A DNA stretch of 64,000 nucleotides from an uncultured Paracoccaceae bacterium (GCA_947493335.1 CANLQO010000001.1:806001-870000), one strand, 5' to 3'; positions 49,660 through 58,571 are shown, numbered from the stretch's first letter. Made by a program: numbers and translations. The notes: a model not told the origin generated them from the sequence alone.

Positions 49660-52347
49660 TTAGGCCGCTGCGGCCAGGTTCCGGAGCACGTAATGCAGCA
49701 CGCCACCGTGTTCGATGTATTCGATCTCAATCGCGGTATCGATGCGGCACTTGACCTTGATTGACTTGGTTGTGCCATCGGCCATGGTGATGTGGGCATC
49801 TACAATCTCAAGCGGCTTGATCGTGTCGAGGCCGTCGATGCTGACCGTCTCATCCCCGGTCAGACCCAGCGATTTGCGAGTGTCGCCACCTGTGAACTCG
49901 AACGGAACCACGCCCATGCCAACAAGGTTTGAGCGGTGAATGCGCTCAAAGCTTTCCGCGATCACAGCTTTCACGCCCAACAGCGACGTGCCTTTGGCTG
50001 CCCAGTCGCGGGACGATCCCGCGCCGTATTGCTCACCACCAAAGATCACCAACGGTGTGCCGTCGGCCTTGTGGGCCATCGCCGCCTCAAAGATCGAGGT
50101 CTGCTTGCCATCGGGGCCTTTGGTATAGCCGCCTTCGACACCTGACAGCATCTCGTTCTTAATGCGGATATTGGCGAATGTGCCGCGCATCATCACTTCG
50201 TGATTGCCGCGTCGTGCGCCATAGCTGTTGAACTCCCGCACCGGGACCTGACGCTCGATCAGATACTGACCGGCTGGTGTCGTATCCTTGAAGGAACCCG
50301 CCGGGCTGATGTGGTCCGTGGTGATCATATCGCCAAGGATGGCCAGCACTTTGGCGTCCTTGAGGTTGCTGATCGTGCCGGGCTCTTTGCCCATGCCCTG
50401 GAAATAGGGCGGGTTCTGAACATAGGTCGACGTCGCGGGCCAATCGTAGGTCTCACTATCCGTCACCTCGACCGATTGCCACTTTTCATCGCCTTTGAAG
50501 ACGTCCGCGTATTTCTTCATGAAGGCTTCGCGCGTCACAGTCTGCTCAACCAGTGCGTTGATTTCGGCAGAGGTTGGCCAGATGTCTTTCAGGAAGACAT
50601 CGTTGCCGTCCTTGTCTTGGCCGATCGCATCCTTGCTCAGGTCGATGTCCATTGTACCGGCCAGCGCATAAGCCACCACAAGCGGTGGCGAGGCGAGGTA
50701 GTTGGCGCGGACATCAGGCGAAATCCGGCCTTCAAAGTTGCGGTTACCCGACAGGACCGAAGTGGCGACAAGATCGCCTTCTGCAATGGCGGCAGACAAT
50801 TCTTTCTGGATCGGGCCAGAGTTGCCGATGCATGTCGTGCAGCCATACCCAACAAGGTTGAAGCCAATTTTATCAAGGTCGTCCTGCAGGCCTGCAGCCT
50901 CCAAATACTCGCTGACGACCTGAGAGCCGGGGGCAAGTGACGTCTTGACCCAAGGCTTGCGGTCCATGCCCAATGCTGCGGCTTTGCGCGCAACGAGTCC
51001 TGCGCCGATCATCACGTAGGGGTTGGATGTGTTGGTGCAAGATGTGATCGAGGCGATCACAACCTTGCCGCTTTCCATGGTGTAGTCTTCGCCTTCAACT
51101 GCGACCTCTTTACCCATCGGGCGCTTGAAGGTCTCTTCCATCTCCTTGCGGAAGGCGGACTGTGCGTTGTCGAGCGCAACATAGTCCTGCGGGCGCTTGG
51201 GGCCTGAAATGGCAGGGACGATGGTCCCCATGTCAAGGCTAAGGGTCGATGTATAGACCGGTGCGTAGTCCGCATCGCGCCAGAAACCATTTTCCTTGGC
51301 GTAGGCTTCAACCAGCGCGATCCGGTCTTCGTCCCGGCCCGTGTTGCGCAGGTAACGCAGGGTTTCGTTGTCAATGGGGAAGAAGCCGCAGGTCGCACCA
51401 TATTCAGGTGCCATGTTGGCAATCGTAGCCCGATCAGCCAATGGCAGACGGTCAAGGCCGTCACCGTAGAATTCCACGAACTTGCTGACAACGCCGTGGG
51501 CGCGCAGCATCTCAACGACTTTCAGCACAAGGTCGGTGCCAGTGGTGCCTTCGACCATCTCGCCGGTCAGTTCAAAGCCGACAACTTCCGGGATCAGCAT
51601 CGAAATCGGCTGGCCCAGCATCGCGGCTTCGGCCTCAATCCCGCCGACGCCCCAGCCCAATACCGCCAAGCCGTTGACCATCGTGGTGTGGCTATCAGTA
51701 CCGACAAGCGTGTCGGGGTATGCGACTTCTTCGCCGTTCTGGTCAGTATCGGTCCAGACGGTCTGCGCGAGATATTCAAGGTTCACCTGATGGCAGATGC
51801 CGGTGCCCGGAGGCACCACGCGGAAATTGTTAAACGCGTTCTGGCCCCATTTGAGGAACTGGTAGCGTTCCATGTTCCGCTCATACTCGCGGTCGACATT
51901 CATCTGGAACGCACGCGGATTGCCAAATTCGTCGATCATGACCGAGTGGTCGATGACAAGATCCACCGGTGCCAGCGGGTTGATCTGCTGCGCGTCGCCA
52001 CCCAGCGCCTTGATCCCGTCGCGCATCGCGGCAAGGTCGACAACCGCGGGCACACCAGTGAAGTCCTGCATCAGCACGCGGGCAGGGCGGTAGGCAATCT
52101 CGCGCGGGCTTTGACCGCCATTGGTCGCCCAGTCAGAGAATGCCTTGATATCGTCAGTCGTCACGGTTTTGTTGTCTTCAAACCGCAGCATGTTTTCCAG
52201 AACCACCTTGAGCGCGGCGGGCAGCTTTGAAAAGTCACCAAGCCCAGCGGCCTCTGCCGCGGCAATGGAATAGTAAGCGACCGAGCGGTCACCAACGGTC
52301 AATGTCTTGCGGGTTTTTGCGGTATCAATGCCGACTGTGACGGTCAT
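49660..52347 (-). CDS. acnA: aconitate hydratase
   Basis: 895 aa; VDLVIDHSVMIDEFG, GTDSHTTMVNGLAVLGWGVGGIEAEAAMLGQ, SCTNTSNP, GEQYGAGSSRDWAAKG. Confidence 0.97.
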   Translation of the reverse strand: MTVTVGIDTAKTRKTLTVGDRSVAYYSIAAAEAAGLGDFSKLPAALKVVLENMLRFEDNKTVTTDDIKAFSDWATNGGQSPREIAYRPARVLMQDFTGVPAVVDLAAMRDGIKALGGDAQQINPLAPVDLVIDHSVMIDEFGNPRAFQMNVDREYERNMERYQFLKWGQNAFNNFRVVPPGTGICHQVNLEYLAQTVWTDTDQNGEEVAYPDTLVGTDSHTTMVNGLAVLGWGVGGIEAEAAMLGQPISMLIPEVVGFELTGEMVEGTTGTDLVLKVVEMLRAHGVVSKFVEFYGDGLDRLPLADRATIANMAPEYGATCGFFPIDNETLRYLRNTGRDEDRIALVEAYAKENGFWRDADYAPVYTSTLSLDMGTIVPAISGPKRPQDYVALDNAQSAFRKEMEETFKRPMGKEVAVEGEDYTMESGKVVIASITSCTNTSNPYVMIGAGLVARKAAALGMDRKPWVKTSLAPGSQVVSEYLEAAGLQDDLDKIGFNLVGYGCTTCIGNSGPIQKELSAAIAEGDLVATSVLSGNRNFEGRISPDVRANYLASPPLVVAYALAGTMDIDLSKDAIGQDKDGNDVFLKDIWPTSAEINALVEQTVTREAFMKKYADVFKGDEKWQSVEVTDSETYDWPATSTYVQNPPYFQGMGKEPGTISNLKDAKVLAILGDMITTDHISPAGSFKDTTPAGQYLIERQVPVREFNSYGARRGNHEVMMRGTFANIRIKNEMLSGVEGGYTKGPDGKQTSIFEAAMAHKADGTPLVIFGGEQYGAGSSRDWAAKGTSLLGVKAVIAESFERIHRSNLVGMGVVPFEFTGGDTRKSLGLTGDETVSIDGLDTIKPLEIVDAHITMADGTTKSIKVKCRIDTAIEIEYIEHGGVLHYVLRNLAAAA

Positions 52348-52554
52348 GATTATCCCCTTTGATCTGTGGAAATTTGGCTGTTGGGGGGCTTTTGCCCCAA
52401 GGTGCGTTCGGGTTCAAGTATTTTCGGCATACAATTGCATACATTTCTGCTGTGGCCCTGAAACATCCCTCACCATTACGTCGCAATTGGTTGATTGGTC
52501 ATTACAGTCCGGGGCGGTTAGACCAAAATAACATCTCAAGGGACTAGAATCGAT

Positions 52555-53244
52555 ATGCGCCGACTACTTGCTGCTTTTGCTTTGACTACCGCACTTTCTG
52601 GCGGGGCCGCATCTGCTGAAACAGTGGTGGAACTCTACACTTCTCAGGGCTGTTCAAGCTGCCCGCCAGCGGATGCGATGCTGGCACAGCTTGCACAACG
52701 GTCTGATGTGATCCCACTGGCGCTCCATGTGGATTACTGGGACTATTTGGGCTGGAAAGACGATCTGGCCAGCCCGGCCTTCACGCGCCGCCAGAAAGGC
52801 TTTGCCGAGGCCGCTGGTTCGGCCACGGTTTACACGCCGCAGATGATAATCGGTGGGGTTGATCACGTCGTCGGCTCGCGCCCGATGCAAGTCATGGATC
52901 AGGTCCAGAAACACAATGCGACGCCTGATCCGGTGGATGTGACGCTGACACGATCCGGCGACCGTTTGCAGATCAATGCTTCGGCGCGCGGCAATCTGCG
53001 TGGTGAGGCGGTCGTGCAGATCGTGCGGTATGTGCCTGCGGTTACGCGCGACATTCGTCGGGGCGAAAACGCGGGCAAGACCATCACGTATGTGAATACC
53101 GTGACCTCTTGGCAAACGGCAGGTCGCTGGAACCCCTCCGCGCCGCTTTCCATGCAGGCGCAAATCAGCGGGTCGCAGCCCGTGGTGGTTATCGTCCAGC
53201 AGGGCACGTCAGGCCGGATCCTTGGCGCGGCAAGGCTGCGCTAA
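52555..53244 (+). CDS. DUF1223 domain secreted thioredoxin-like protein
   Basis: VVELYTSQGCSSCPPADAMLAQLAQRSDVIPLALHVDYWDYLGWKD; signal peptide. Confidence 0.93.
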   Translation: MRRLLAAFALTTALSGGAASAETVVELYTSQGCSSCPPADAMLAQLAQRSDVIPLALHVDYWDYLGWKDDLASPAFTRRQKGFAEAAGSATVYTPQMIIGGVDHVVGSRPMQVMDQVQKHNATPDPVDVTLTRSGDRLQINASARGNLRGEAVVQIVRYVPAVTRDIRRGENAGKTITYVNTVTSWQTAGRWNPSAPLSMQAQISGSQPVVVIVQQGTSGRILGAARLR

Positions 53245-54113
53245 ATTCGCCCTTGCTTGTTTTTCCATCGACGATGGACCCAGAACCATTGCTCTGGCGT
53301 TTTTTCGACCCGGGCAGCAAGCCTCGCGTTCATCTCGGTTGTCATTGTCAGGCGATCTGATGGGGTGATTGGTGCCTCGACCGCAATGTCAAAATTCAAC
53401 CCATCATTTTTGCGCGTCGCAAAGTAGGGCAGAACGAGCGCGTCAAATTTCAGCGCGAATTCGGCAGCTGAGGTGGCGGTCATTGCGGGCCGACCCATAA
53501 AATCGATTGGCTCGCCCGCATCGCTGTTCACGTCAAACAAAAGTGTGCCCATTCCGCCGCTCTTGAGGTGGCGGGCAAATCCAATCGTTCCCTTCGCGCC
53601 TTGTTCAAAGACCGGGCCACCCCAGGACGTCATGGTCTGCGCATAATGTGCGTTGAAATAGGCATTGGCCATCGGGCGATAAAGACCCCCAATCGTGTAT
53701 CCCAAGCGTGACAGGACGTGGCGTGGGGCTTCGTGGTTGCCGAAGTGTCCGGTCACAAAGATAACCGGGCGGTTGTCATGAGCCGCCTCTACCAGCGCGT
53801 TCATCCCATCGCCTTGAGGCTCAGTCTGATGCAGATGAAGGGCAAAATCCTTATGGGAATAGTTCTCGATCAGTGTCCGGCCAAAATTGTCGCAGACAGC
53901 CTCCGCAATGCGACGGCGGGCGCTCTCGGACATGTCGGGATAGATCAGTGCCAGATTGGCCATCGCACGGCGACGGTATCCGGCCAATGGGCCGATTGCG
54001 CGGCGCAGGGCGCTTCCCATCATCGGAACGCGGCTTGGATAGGGCAGGCGCATGACGCTGCCAATCAAGCCGCTCAAAACGCGATCGGCCGCCCAGTCCA
54101 GACGGTCGCTCAT
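53241..54113 (-). CDS. LpxL-type lysophospholipid/lauroyl acyltransferase
   Basis: NRPVIFVTGHFGNHEAPRHVLSRLGYTIGGLYRPMANAYFN; VDVNSD-like acceptor region, EQWFWVHRRWK. Confidence 0.88.
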   Translation of the reverse strand: MSDRLDWAADRVLSGLIGSVMRLPYPSRVPMMGSALRRAIGPLAGYRRRAMANLALIYPDMSESARRRIAEAVCDNFGRTLIENYSHKDFALHLHQTEPQGDGMNALVEAAHDNRPVIFVTGHFGNHEAPRHVLSRLGYTIGGLYRPMANAYFNAHYAQTMTSWGGPVFEQGAKGTIGFARHLKSGGMGTLLFDVNSDAGEPIDFMGRPAMTATSAAEFALKFDALVLPYFATRKNDGLNFDIAVEAPITPSDRLTMTTEMNARLAARVEKTPEQWFWVHRRWKNKQGRI

Positions 54114-54745
54114 GGGGTGCGGGGCAATCCGGTGCCGATCATGCTGTCGCGGGTGACAAGATCGGCCAGCGCCGCAGCGTCCCATCCGTCGGTTCCGCCC
54201 GGACGATTGGGTATGACAATGTAGCGCATGTCAGCAGTGCTATCGTGAACACGGACCTCTGTGTTGTCGGGCAGGGTGACGCCGAATTCTGCCAGCACCT
54301 TGCGGGGTTCGCGCACCGTGCGGGACCGGTATGCGCGGGACTTGTACCAATCAGGTGGCAGCCCCAACAGGTTGCGCGGATAACAGGAACACAACGTACA
54401 CACGACAATGTTGTGCAGCGTCGCGGTGTTTGGCAACGCAATCAGCTTGAGCGGCCCGATGTCGAACCCCATCTCTCGCGTGGCCCGTGCCGCGTCTTCG
54501 ATCAGTGCGGCAGCAAAATCAGCATCTGTCCAGTACCGCGCGACAACTTTCGCCCCCATCGCCGGGTTGCGCGCATCCATTGCATCGATCTGCACCGCGA
54601 TGTCGGCGGGTGTCGTGATGCCTTTTTCGACAAGCAGCTCGCGCACGGCGATTTCCAGCGTCTGCCAATAGCTGAGCGGTTGGTCATCGTCAGGTCGATA
54701 AGGGTGCCCCGAGGGTGACAGGTGATCATGGTGGTCATGGGGCAT
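54110..54745 (-). CDS. nthA: nitrile hydratase subunit alpha
   Basis: metal-binding CTLCSCYPRNLLGLPPDWYKSRAYRSRTVREPR; His-rich N-terminus. Confidence 0.95.
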   Translation of the reverse strand: MPHDHHDHLSPSGHPYRPDDDQPLSYWQTLEIAVRELLVEKGITTPADIAVQIDAMDARNPAMGAKVVARYWTDADFAAALIEDAARATREMGFDIGPLKLIALPNTATLHNIVVCTLCSCYPRNLLGLPPDWYKSRAYRSRTVREPRKVLAEFGVTLPDNTEVRVHDSTADMRYIVIPNRPGGTDGWDAAALADLVTRDSMIGTGLPRTP

Positions 54746-55007
54746 CTACAGGCTCCAGCCAATGGGCATAGATTTCGGCCTCAAGCGTATCTTCAGGCGC
54801 TTCGGCTGCGTCACCCCAAAGCTCTGCCATGGAAAAGCGGACGCGGTGCAAGATCAGCGACTGACCAACATGGCCGTAGGCGAGGTCTTCGGGATTTGGG
54901 AAAGGGCCAAGCAGGCGTTCAGTGACGCCGATTTTGCCACGGAGATAGGCAGGTGTGCGGACGTGGCCCGGCGGCATATCGGCGCGGACCTTAACGCGCT
55001 GCATCCG
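54735..55007 (-). CDS. nitrile hydratase beta subunit, C-terminal (SH3-like) half as a separate ORF
   Basis: MQRVKVRADMPPGHVRTPAYLRGKIGVTERLLGPFPNPEDLAYGHVG...VRFSMAELWG; overlaps neighbours on both sides. Confidence 0.88.
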   Translation of the reverse strand, partial: RMQRVKVRADMPPGHVRTPAYLRGKIGVTERLLGPFPNPEDLAYGHVGQSLILHRVRFSMAELWGDAAEAPEDTLEAEIYAHWLEPVDAP

Positions 55008-55341
55008 ACGCCTCTCCATAGGTGGTGCCGCGCGCCTGAACTTGCGCCATTTTGGTAGCGAGTTCCGCGGTCGTATAAGCGCCGGCCTCAATCAGATTCT
55101 GATTAACGGATGCAATCCAGCGTTCGTAGTAAGTCATGGTTTCAAAGCTGTCTTCGCCCATGTCTTCTAACACGCGACGAAGTCCATCAACGGTGAAGAG
55201 CCCTTTGCCAGAACAAAGCACCATCAATGCATCGACGCGTTTTTCCCACAATGAGAAGTCATGCTGGTCGGTGGGCACGGGCCCGGCAATATCGCCGCCC
55301 ATGTCGTGCCAGCGACGCCCGTCGAAAGAAGCATTTGTCAT
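54991..55341 (-). CDS. nitrile hydratase beta N-terminal half/accessory (P14K-like) protein
   Basis: W-EKRVDALMVLCSGKGLFTVDGLRRVLEDMGEDSFETMTYYERWIASVNQNLIEAGAYTTAELATKM. Confidence 0.85.
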   Translation of the reverse strand: MTNASFDGRRWHDMGGDIAGPVPTDQHDFSLWEKRVDALMVLCSGKGLFTVDGLRRVLEDMGEDSFETMTYYERWIASVNQNLIEAGAYTTAELATKMAQVQARGTTYGEASDAAR

Positions 55342-55419
55342 GGTGACAGGTTAGGTCAGCGGCGCAGGCGGGTCCAGTCCTTGCGCGTCATTCGGGCTGA
55401 TGGATTTATGGTCCAGGCC

Positions 55420-56487
55420 CTATGCTGCGTCGGCTTCTTCTTCCTCATCCGGAGAACGCAGTTTGATCGTTCCGGCGTCGGCCAGCGCACGAATGGCGCC
55501 CGTGACCTTGTTCATGGCAGCTTCACCCACCTTGGCGCTTACCTTGCCCAGCTCCGCTGCATCTTCGCGCATCTGCCCAGCCATACGCTGAGAGATGTTG
55601 GCTAGCACATGTTCGGCGGCGTCGTTCAATTCGCCACCTTCAGATTGGGCATAGGCAATCGCTGTGTTCAGATCTTCGGGATCGATGCTGCGCAATGCGG
55701 CGGGGATATCTGTAGGTTGCATCCGTGACGGGATGTCAGCGAACGTAAAGATCGCTTTGCGAACGGATTTGGCAAGCGCCGCATCAGCCCCTTCCAGTCC
55801 ATCCAGCAGATCGTCCCGAGTGGACGCTGGGCTGGAATTCAAGATCGCACCGATCCGGTCAACCGGCGGCTTTTCAAACGCGGTTACAACGGTCTGACAA
55901 TATTCCTGCACCAAAGCCTCCCCTATGCGGGCGATTGCAGCGGGAGAGGCGGTTTCGGTCTGGCTGACGGCAAATGTGATGCGGCGCGCCTGATCGCCGG
56001 GCAACCCACCCAACACTTCTGCGGCACGCTCTACTGTTAACTTGGACAAAACGATTGCGCCGACCTCCACACTTTCAGCCTGAAAAATGGGCAGCAGATC
56101 ATCAAGGTCCAGCCCGACAATCCTTGGCCAAGGGTCCTGACCCTTTTGGGCGTCAAGTTGTGCCTGCAACTTTCGCGCCAGCGCTGGAGAGATGTGTTCG
56201 GACAAGGCCGCCAGTGCCGCGCTTGCACCGCCGGGCGCGGAAAGACCAATGGATGCGAGGATCGTGGCAAATTCCTCTGCCACGGCGTTGACGGTGGCGC
56301 GGTCGACAAGGCGGATTTCGCCCAGTTCCTGTGCAAGATCGGCCTGAATGTTTTCCGGCAGGGACGACAGGGCAAGCTTGTTGCCATCACTGATCAGCAG
56401 TTGCACGACCAGCGCCGCCTTGCGACGACGGGTCAAATGCGCCAAGGGCGCGGGCGAGGAGGGGGAAGTTGCGGAACTGGGCGTCAT
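55420..56487 (-). CDS. FliG-like flagellar motor switch protein (orphan)
   Basis: LTRRRKAALVVQLLISDG...LSSLPENIQADLAQELGEI; C-terminal VLANISQRMAGQMREDAAELGKVSAKVGEAAMNKVTGAIRALADAGTIKL resembles FliG C-domain. Confidence 0.78.
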   Translation of the reverse strand: MTPSSATSPSSPAPLAHLTRRRKAALVVQLLISDGNKLALSSLPENIQADLAQELGEIRLVDRATVNAVAEEFATILASIGLSAPGGASAALAALSEHISPALARKLQAQLDAQKGQDPWPRIVGLDLDDLLPIFQAESVEVGAIVLSKLTVERAAEVLGGLPGDQARRITFAVSQTETASPAAIARIGEALVQEYCQTVVTAFEKPPVDRIGAILNSSPASTRDDLLDGLEGADAALAKSVRKAIFTFADIPSRMQPTDIPAALRSIDPEDLNTAIAYAQSEGGELNDAAEHVLANISQRMAGQMREDAAELGKVSAKVGEAAMNKVTGAIRALADAGTIKLRSPDEEEEADAA

Positions 56488-56524
56488 AGAGCCGTCTTAG
56501 GCCCGCACCCCTAAAGAAGCGTTA

Positions 56525-57016
56525 TCAGCCGGCGCCCGTTCCGACATTGATTGCGATTTTCCGCAAATTCTGGGTCATCTCGGGTGAGATCGCCTTGATT
56601 TGCCCTGTCAGGACATGGATTTCTTCCATCGCCGCGCGCAGTTCAGCGACCTCGGTATCGCTGAATTCGCGATCCGCGCGGGCAAAACTCGAAATCGACC
56701 GGCTTTCATCGACCTCGATCGCGACCGTTACGCCGAACTTCAAACCATACTCGGCCGCTTTTGCCATGACGCCGGCTGGATCGTTCTCGGCCAATTCAGA
56801 CCAGCGCTTGGTTCCAAGATGTTCAAAGCCCCAGGCCACCGTTGGATCCTGCATGACAAGACCGTTCTGGGAGTAGTAATCCGACCAGGCTTTTGGATAG
56901 GTCTGGAACAGAAAAGTCGGGGTGGTGTAGCGGATATGAAAGGCCAAAGCATATCCCGCCGGCGCCGAATCCTTGAGCTGCGTCAGGGTTTCGCTGATGT
57001 CTTTTTCGGTCGTCAT
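56525..57016 (-). CDS. LuxR-type autoinducer-binding domain protein lacking HTH
   Basis: 163 aa; PKAWSDYYSQNGLVMQDPTVAWGFEHLGTKRWSEL matches AHL-binding domain signature; no GerE HTH; stop 37 nt before next ORF. Confidence 0.82.
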   Translation of the reverse strand: MTTEKDISETLTQLKDSAPAGYALAFHIRYTTPTFLFQTYPKAWSDYYSQNGLVMQDPTVAWGFEHLGTKRWSELAENDPAGVMAKAAEYGLKFGVTVAIEVDESRSISSFARADREFSDTEVAELRAAMEEIHVLTGQIKAISPEMTQNLRKIAINVGTGAG

Positions 57017-57077
57017 TTTTGACAGCTACTCGCTTTGAGGTTGCCAATGTGTCATGGCTGCAAATATTCTGAACCGC

Positions 57078-57099
57078 ATAGGTTCTCCACAAAGCCTAT
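57078..57099. promoter_or_regulatory. imperfect dyad in HTH-less luxR / luxR divergent intergenic region
   Basis: ATAGGTTCT-CCAC-AAAGCCTAT. Confidence 0.35.
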
Positions 57100-57149
57100 A
57101 TGCATCTCGCGGCAGACGATAGCCGTGGCAACCCAAGAAAAGGACAGTG

Positions 57150-57758
57150 ATGTCAACTGTGCTGAGCCTCGATGACGTTGGCCAGCTTGCTCCGGCGGGT
57201 TACTACATCGCGTTGCGAATTGGGTTTGCGTTTCCGGTGGAAGAGGTGAATGCGCTTCCGCCGCAGTGGGTCGAATACTACACCCGGCAGCGCCTGATGC
57301 TGTTTGATCCGGCCATCAGGTGGGCCTATTCCAATACCGGCGTGGTAGATTGGAACGACCTTGTCAGTGACGATCCAAAGGGAGTGCTGGGCAAGGCGCG
57401 TGACTATGGTTTGCATCACGCCATCACGATATCTGTCTTTGATGGAAATTCCGAAGGACAGCGTTCATTTGGGACATTTGTTCGGAGCGACAAGCCGTTT
57501 ATTGACTTGGAAATCAAACTCTTAAGCGCTTTTCTTAATCGGCGTCATCAAGAAATGGCACCCCCAACTAATTTGACAGAGGCGGAACTTTCTGCGCTGC
57601 GGATGGTTAAAGATGGAATGCGGCTTAAACAGATCGCGTTTGAACTGAAAGTCACAGAGGGTGCTGTCAAGCAGCGCCTGAAGAATGCCAAGGACAAACT
57701 TGGTGCCAAAACCTCGACGCAGGCGGCCACCATGGCCGCCCAATACGGCATTATCTAA
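57150..57758 (+). CDS. LuxR-family AHL-responsive transcriptional regulator
   Basis: WVEYYTRQRLMLFDPAIRWAYSNTGVVDWNDL autoinducer domain plus LTEAELSALRMVKDGMRLKQIAFELKVTEGAVKQRLKNAKDKLGAKT HTH. Confidence 0.93.
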   Translation: MSTVLSLDDVGQLAPAGYYIALRIGFAFPVEEVNALPPQWVEYYTRQRLMLFDPAIRWAYSNTGVVDWNDLVSDDPKGVLGKARDYGLHHAITISVFDGNSEGQRSFGTFVRSDKPFIDLEIKLLSAFLNRRHQEMAPPTNLTEAELSALRMVKDGMRLKQIAFELKVTEGAVKQRLKNAKDKLGAKTSTQAATMAAQYGII

Positions 57759-57881
57759 TCCCTAACCAATTGTTTCCGTATTAACGTCAATTCCCCTTTT
57801 TTGATGGGTTTGTTGCGAAGTTAGTAGAACAACCTTACGTTGCAATGATAGCATTGAACGCACTCAAAAGGAGCAAGTTCA

Positions 57882-58532
57882 ATGGAAAATATTACGTTTA
57901 ACCTCGCGCAATCACACCTCTTTGGTCCGGCCTTTTTCGACTTCCTCGCCCTACGGAAGCGATTCTTTGTCGACACGTTGGGATGGGATATCCCGCATGA
58001 TGACGACGTTGAAATGGATCAGTATGACAACCCTAAGGCGTGGTATTCGCTCGTCCTTGAAGACGGTGAAGTTGTTGGCGGCGCACGTGCCATGGCGACC
58101 ACCACGCAGTGGGGCAGCCACAGTTACATGCTGCGCGATGCGCTTCAGGGAAAGCTGATTGATATCCCTGCCAGCGTCATGCCCGCCGATGTTTGCACGC
58201 CTGATATCTGGGAATGCACGCGGCTGGTGATTTCGGATGACGTCAAGACCCACGCAGCCCGCAGTACCTGCCTTTCGTTGATTGTGCAGGGGTTGATCGA
58301 CGTGGCAGCCGATGCGGGCGCGAACCGCCTGATGTCATTGTCGCCGCTGGCGCTGATGCGCGCATTGCGGCAACTTGGCTTTGGGGCAGAGCGCCTTGGT
58401 GATCCCTATTTGAATGAGGGCGACGGACGCCGCTATGCGGTTCTTGGCATGCCTGTTGAACGGCGCACGCCTATTCCGCCCGCCGCGACACATATGCCGC
58501 AGCCCGCTGTGGTACACGCACCTTCGGTCTAG
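57882..58532 (+). CDS. acyl-homoserine-lactone synthase (LuxI family)
   Basis: LRKRFFVDTLGWDIPHDDDVEMDQYDNPKAWYSLV, WECTRLVIS; downstream of luxR; SD aaaaggagc. Confidence 0.93.
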   Translation: MENITFNLAQSHLFGPAFFDFLALRKRFFVDTLGWDIPHDDDVEMDQYDNPKAWYSLVLEDGEVVGGARAMATTTQWGSHSYMLRDALQGKLIDIPASVMPADVCTPDIWECTRLVISDDVKTHAARSTCLSLIVQGLIDVAADAGANRLMSLSPLALMRALRQLGFGAERLGDPYLNEGDGRRYAVLGMPVERRTPIPPAATHMPQPAVVHAPSV

Positions 58533-58541
58533 GGATGTGGG

Positions 58542-58562
58542 GGGTGGGCAAATTGCCCACCC
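58542..58562. repeat. REP-like palindrome / bidirectional hairpin between convergent genes
   Basis: GGGTGGGC-AAATT-GCCCACCC followed by TAC. Confidence 0.6.
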
Positions 58563-58571
58563 TACAGTGTC

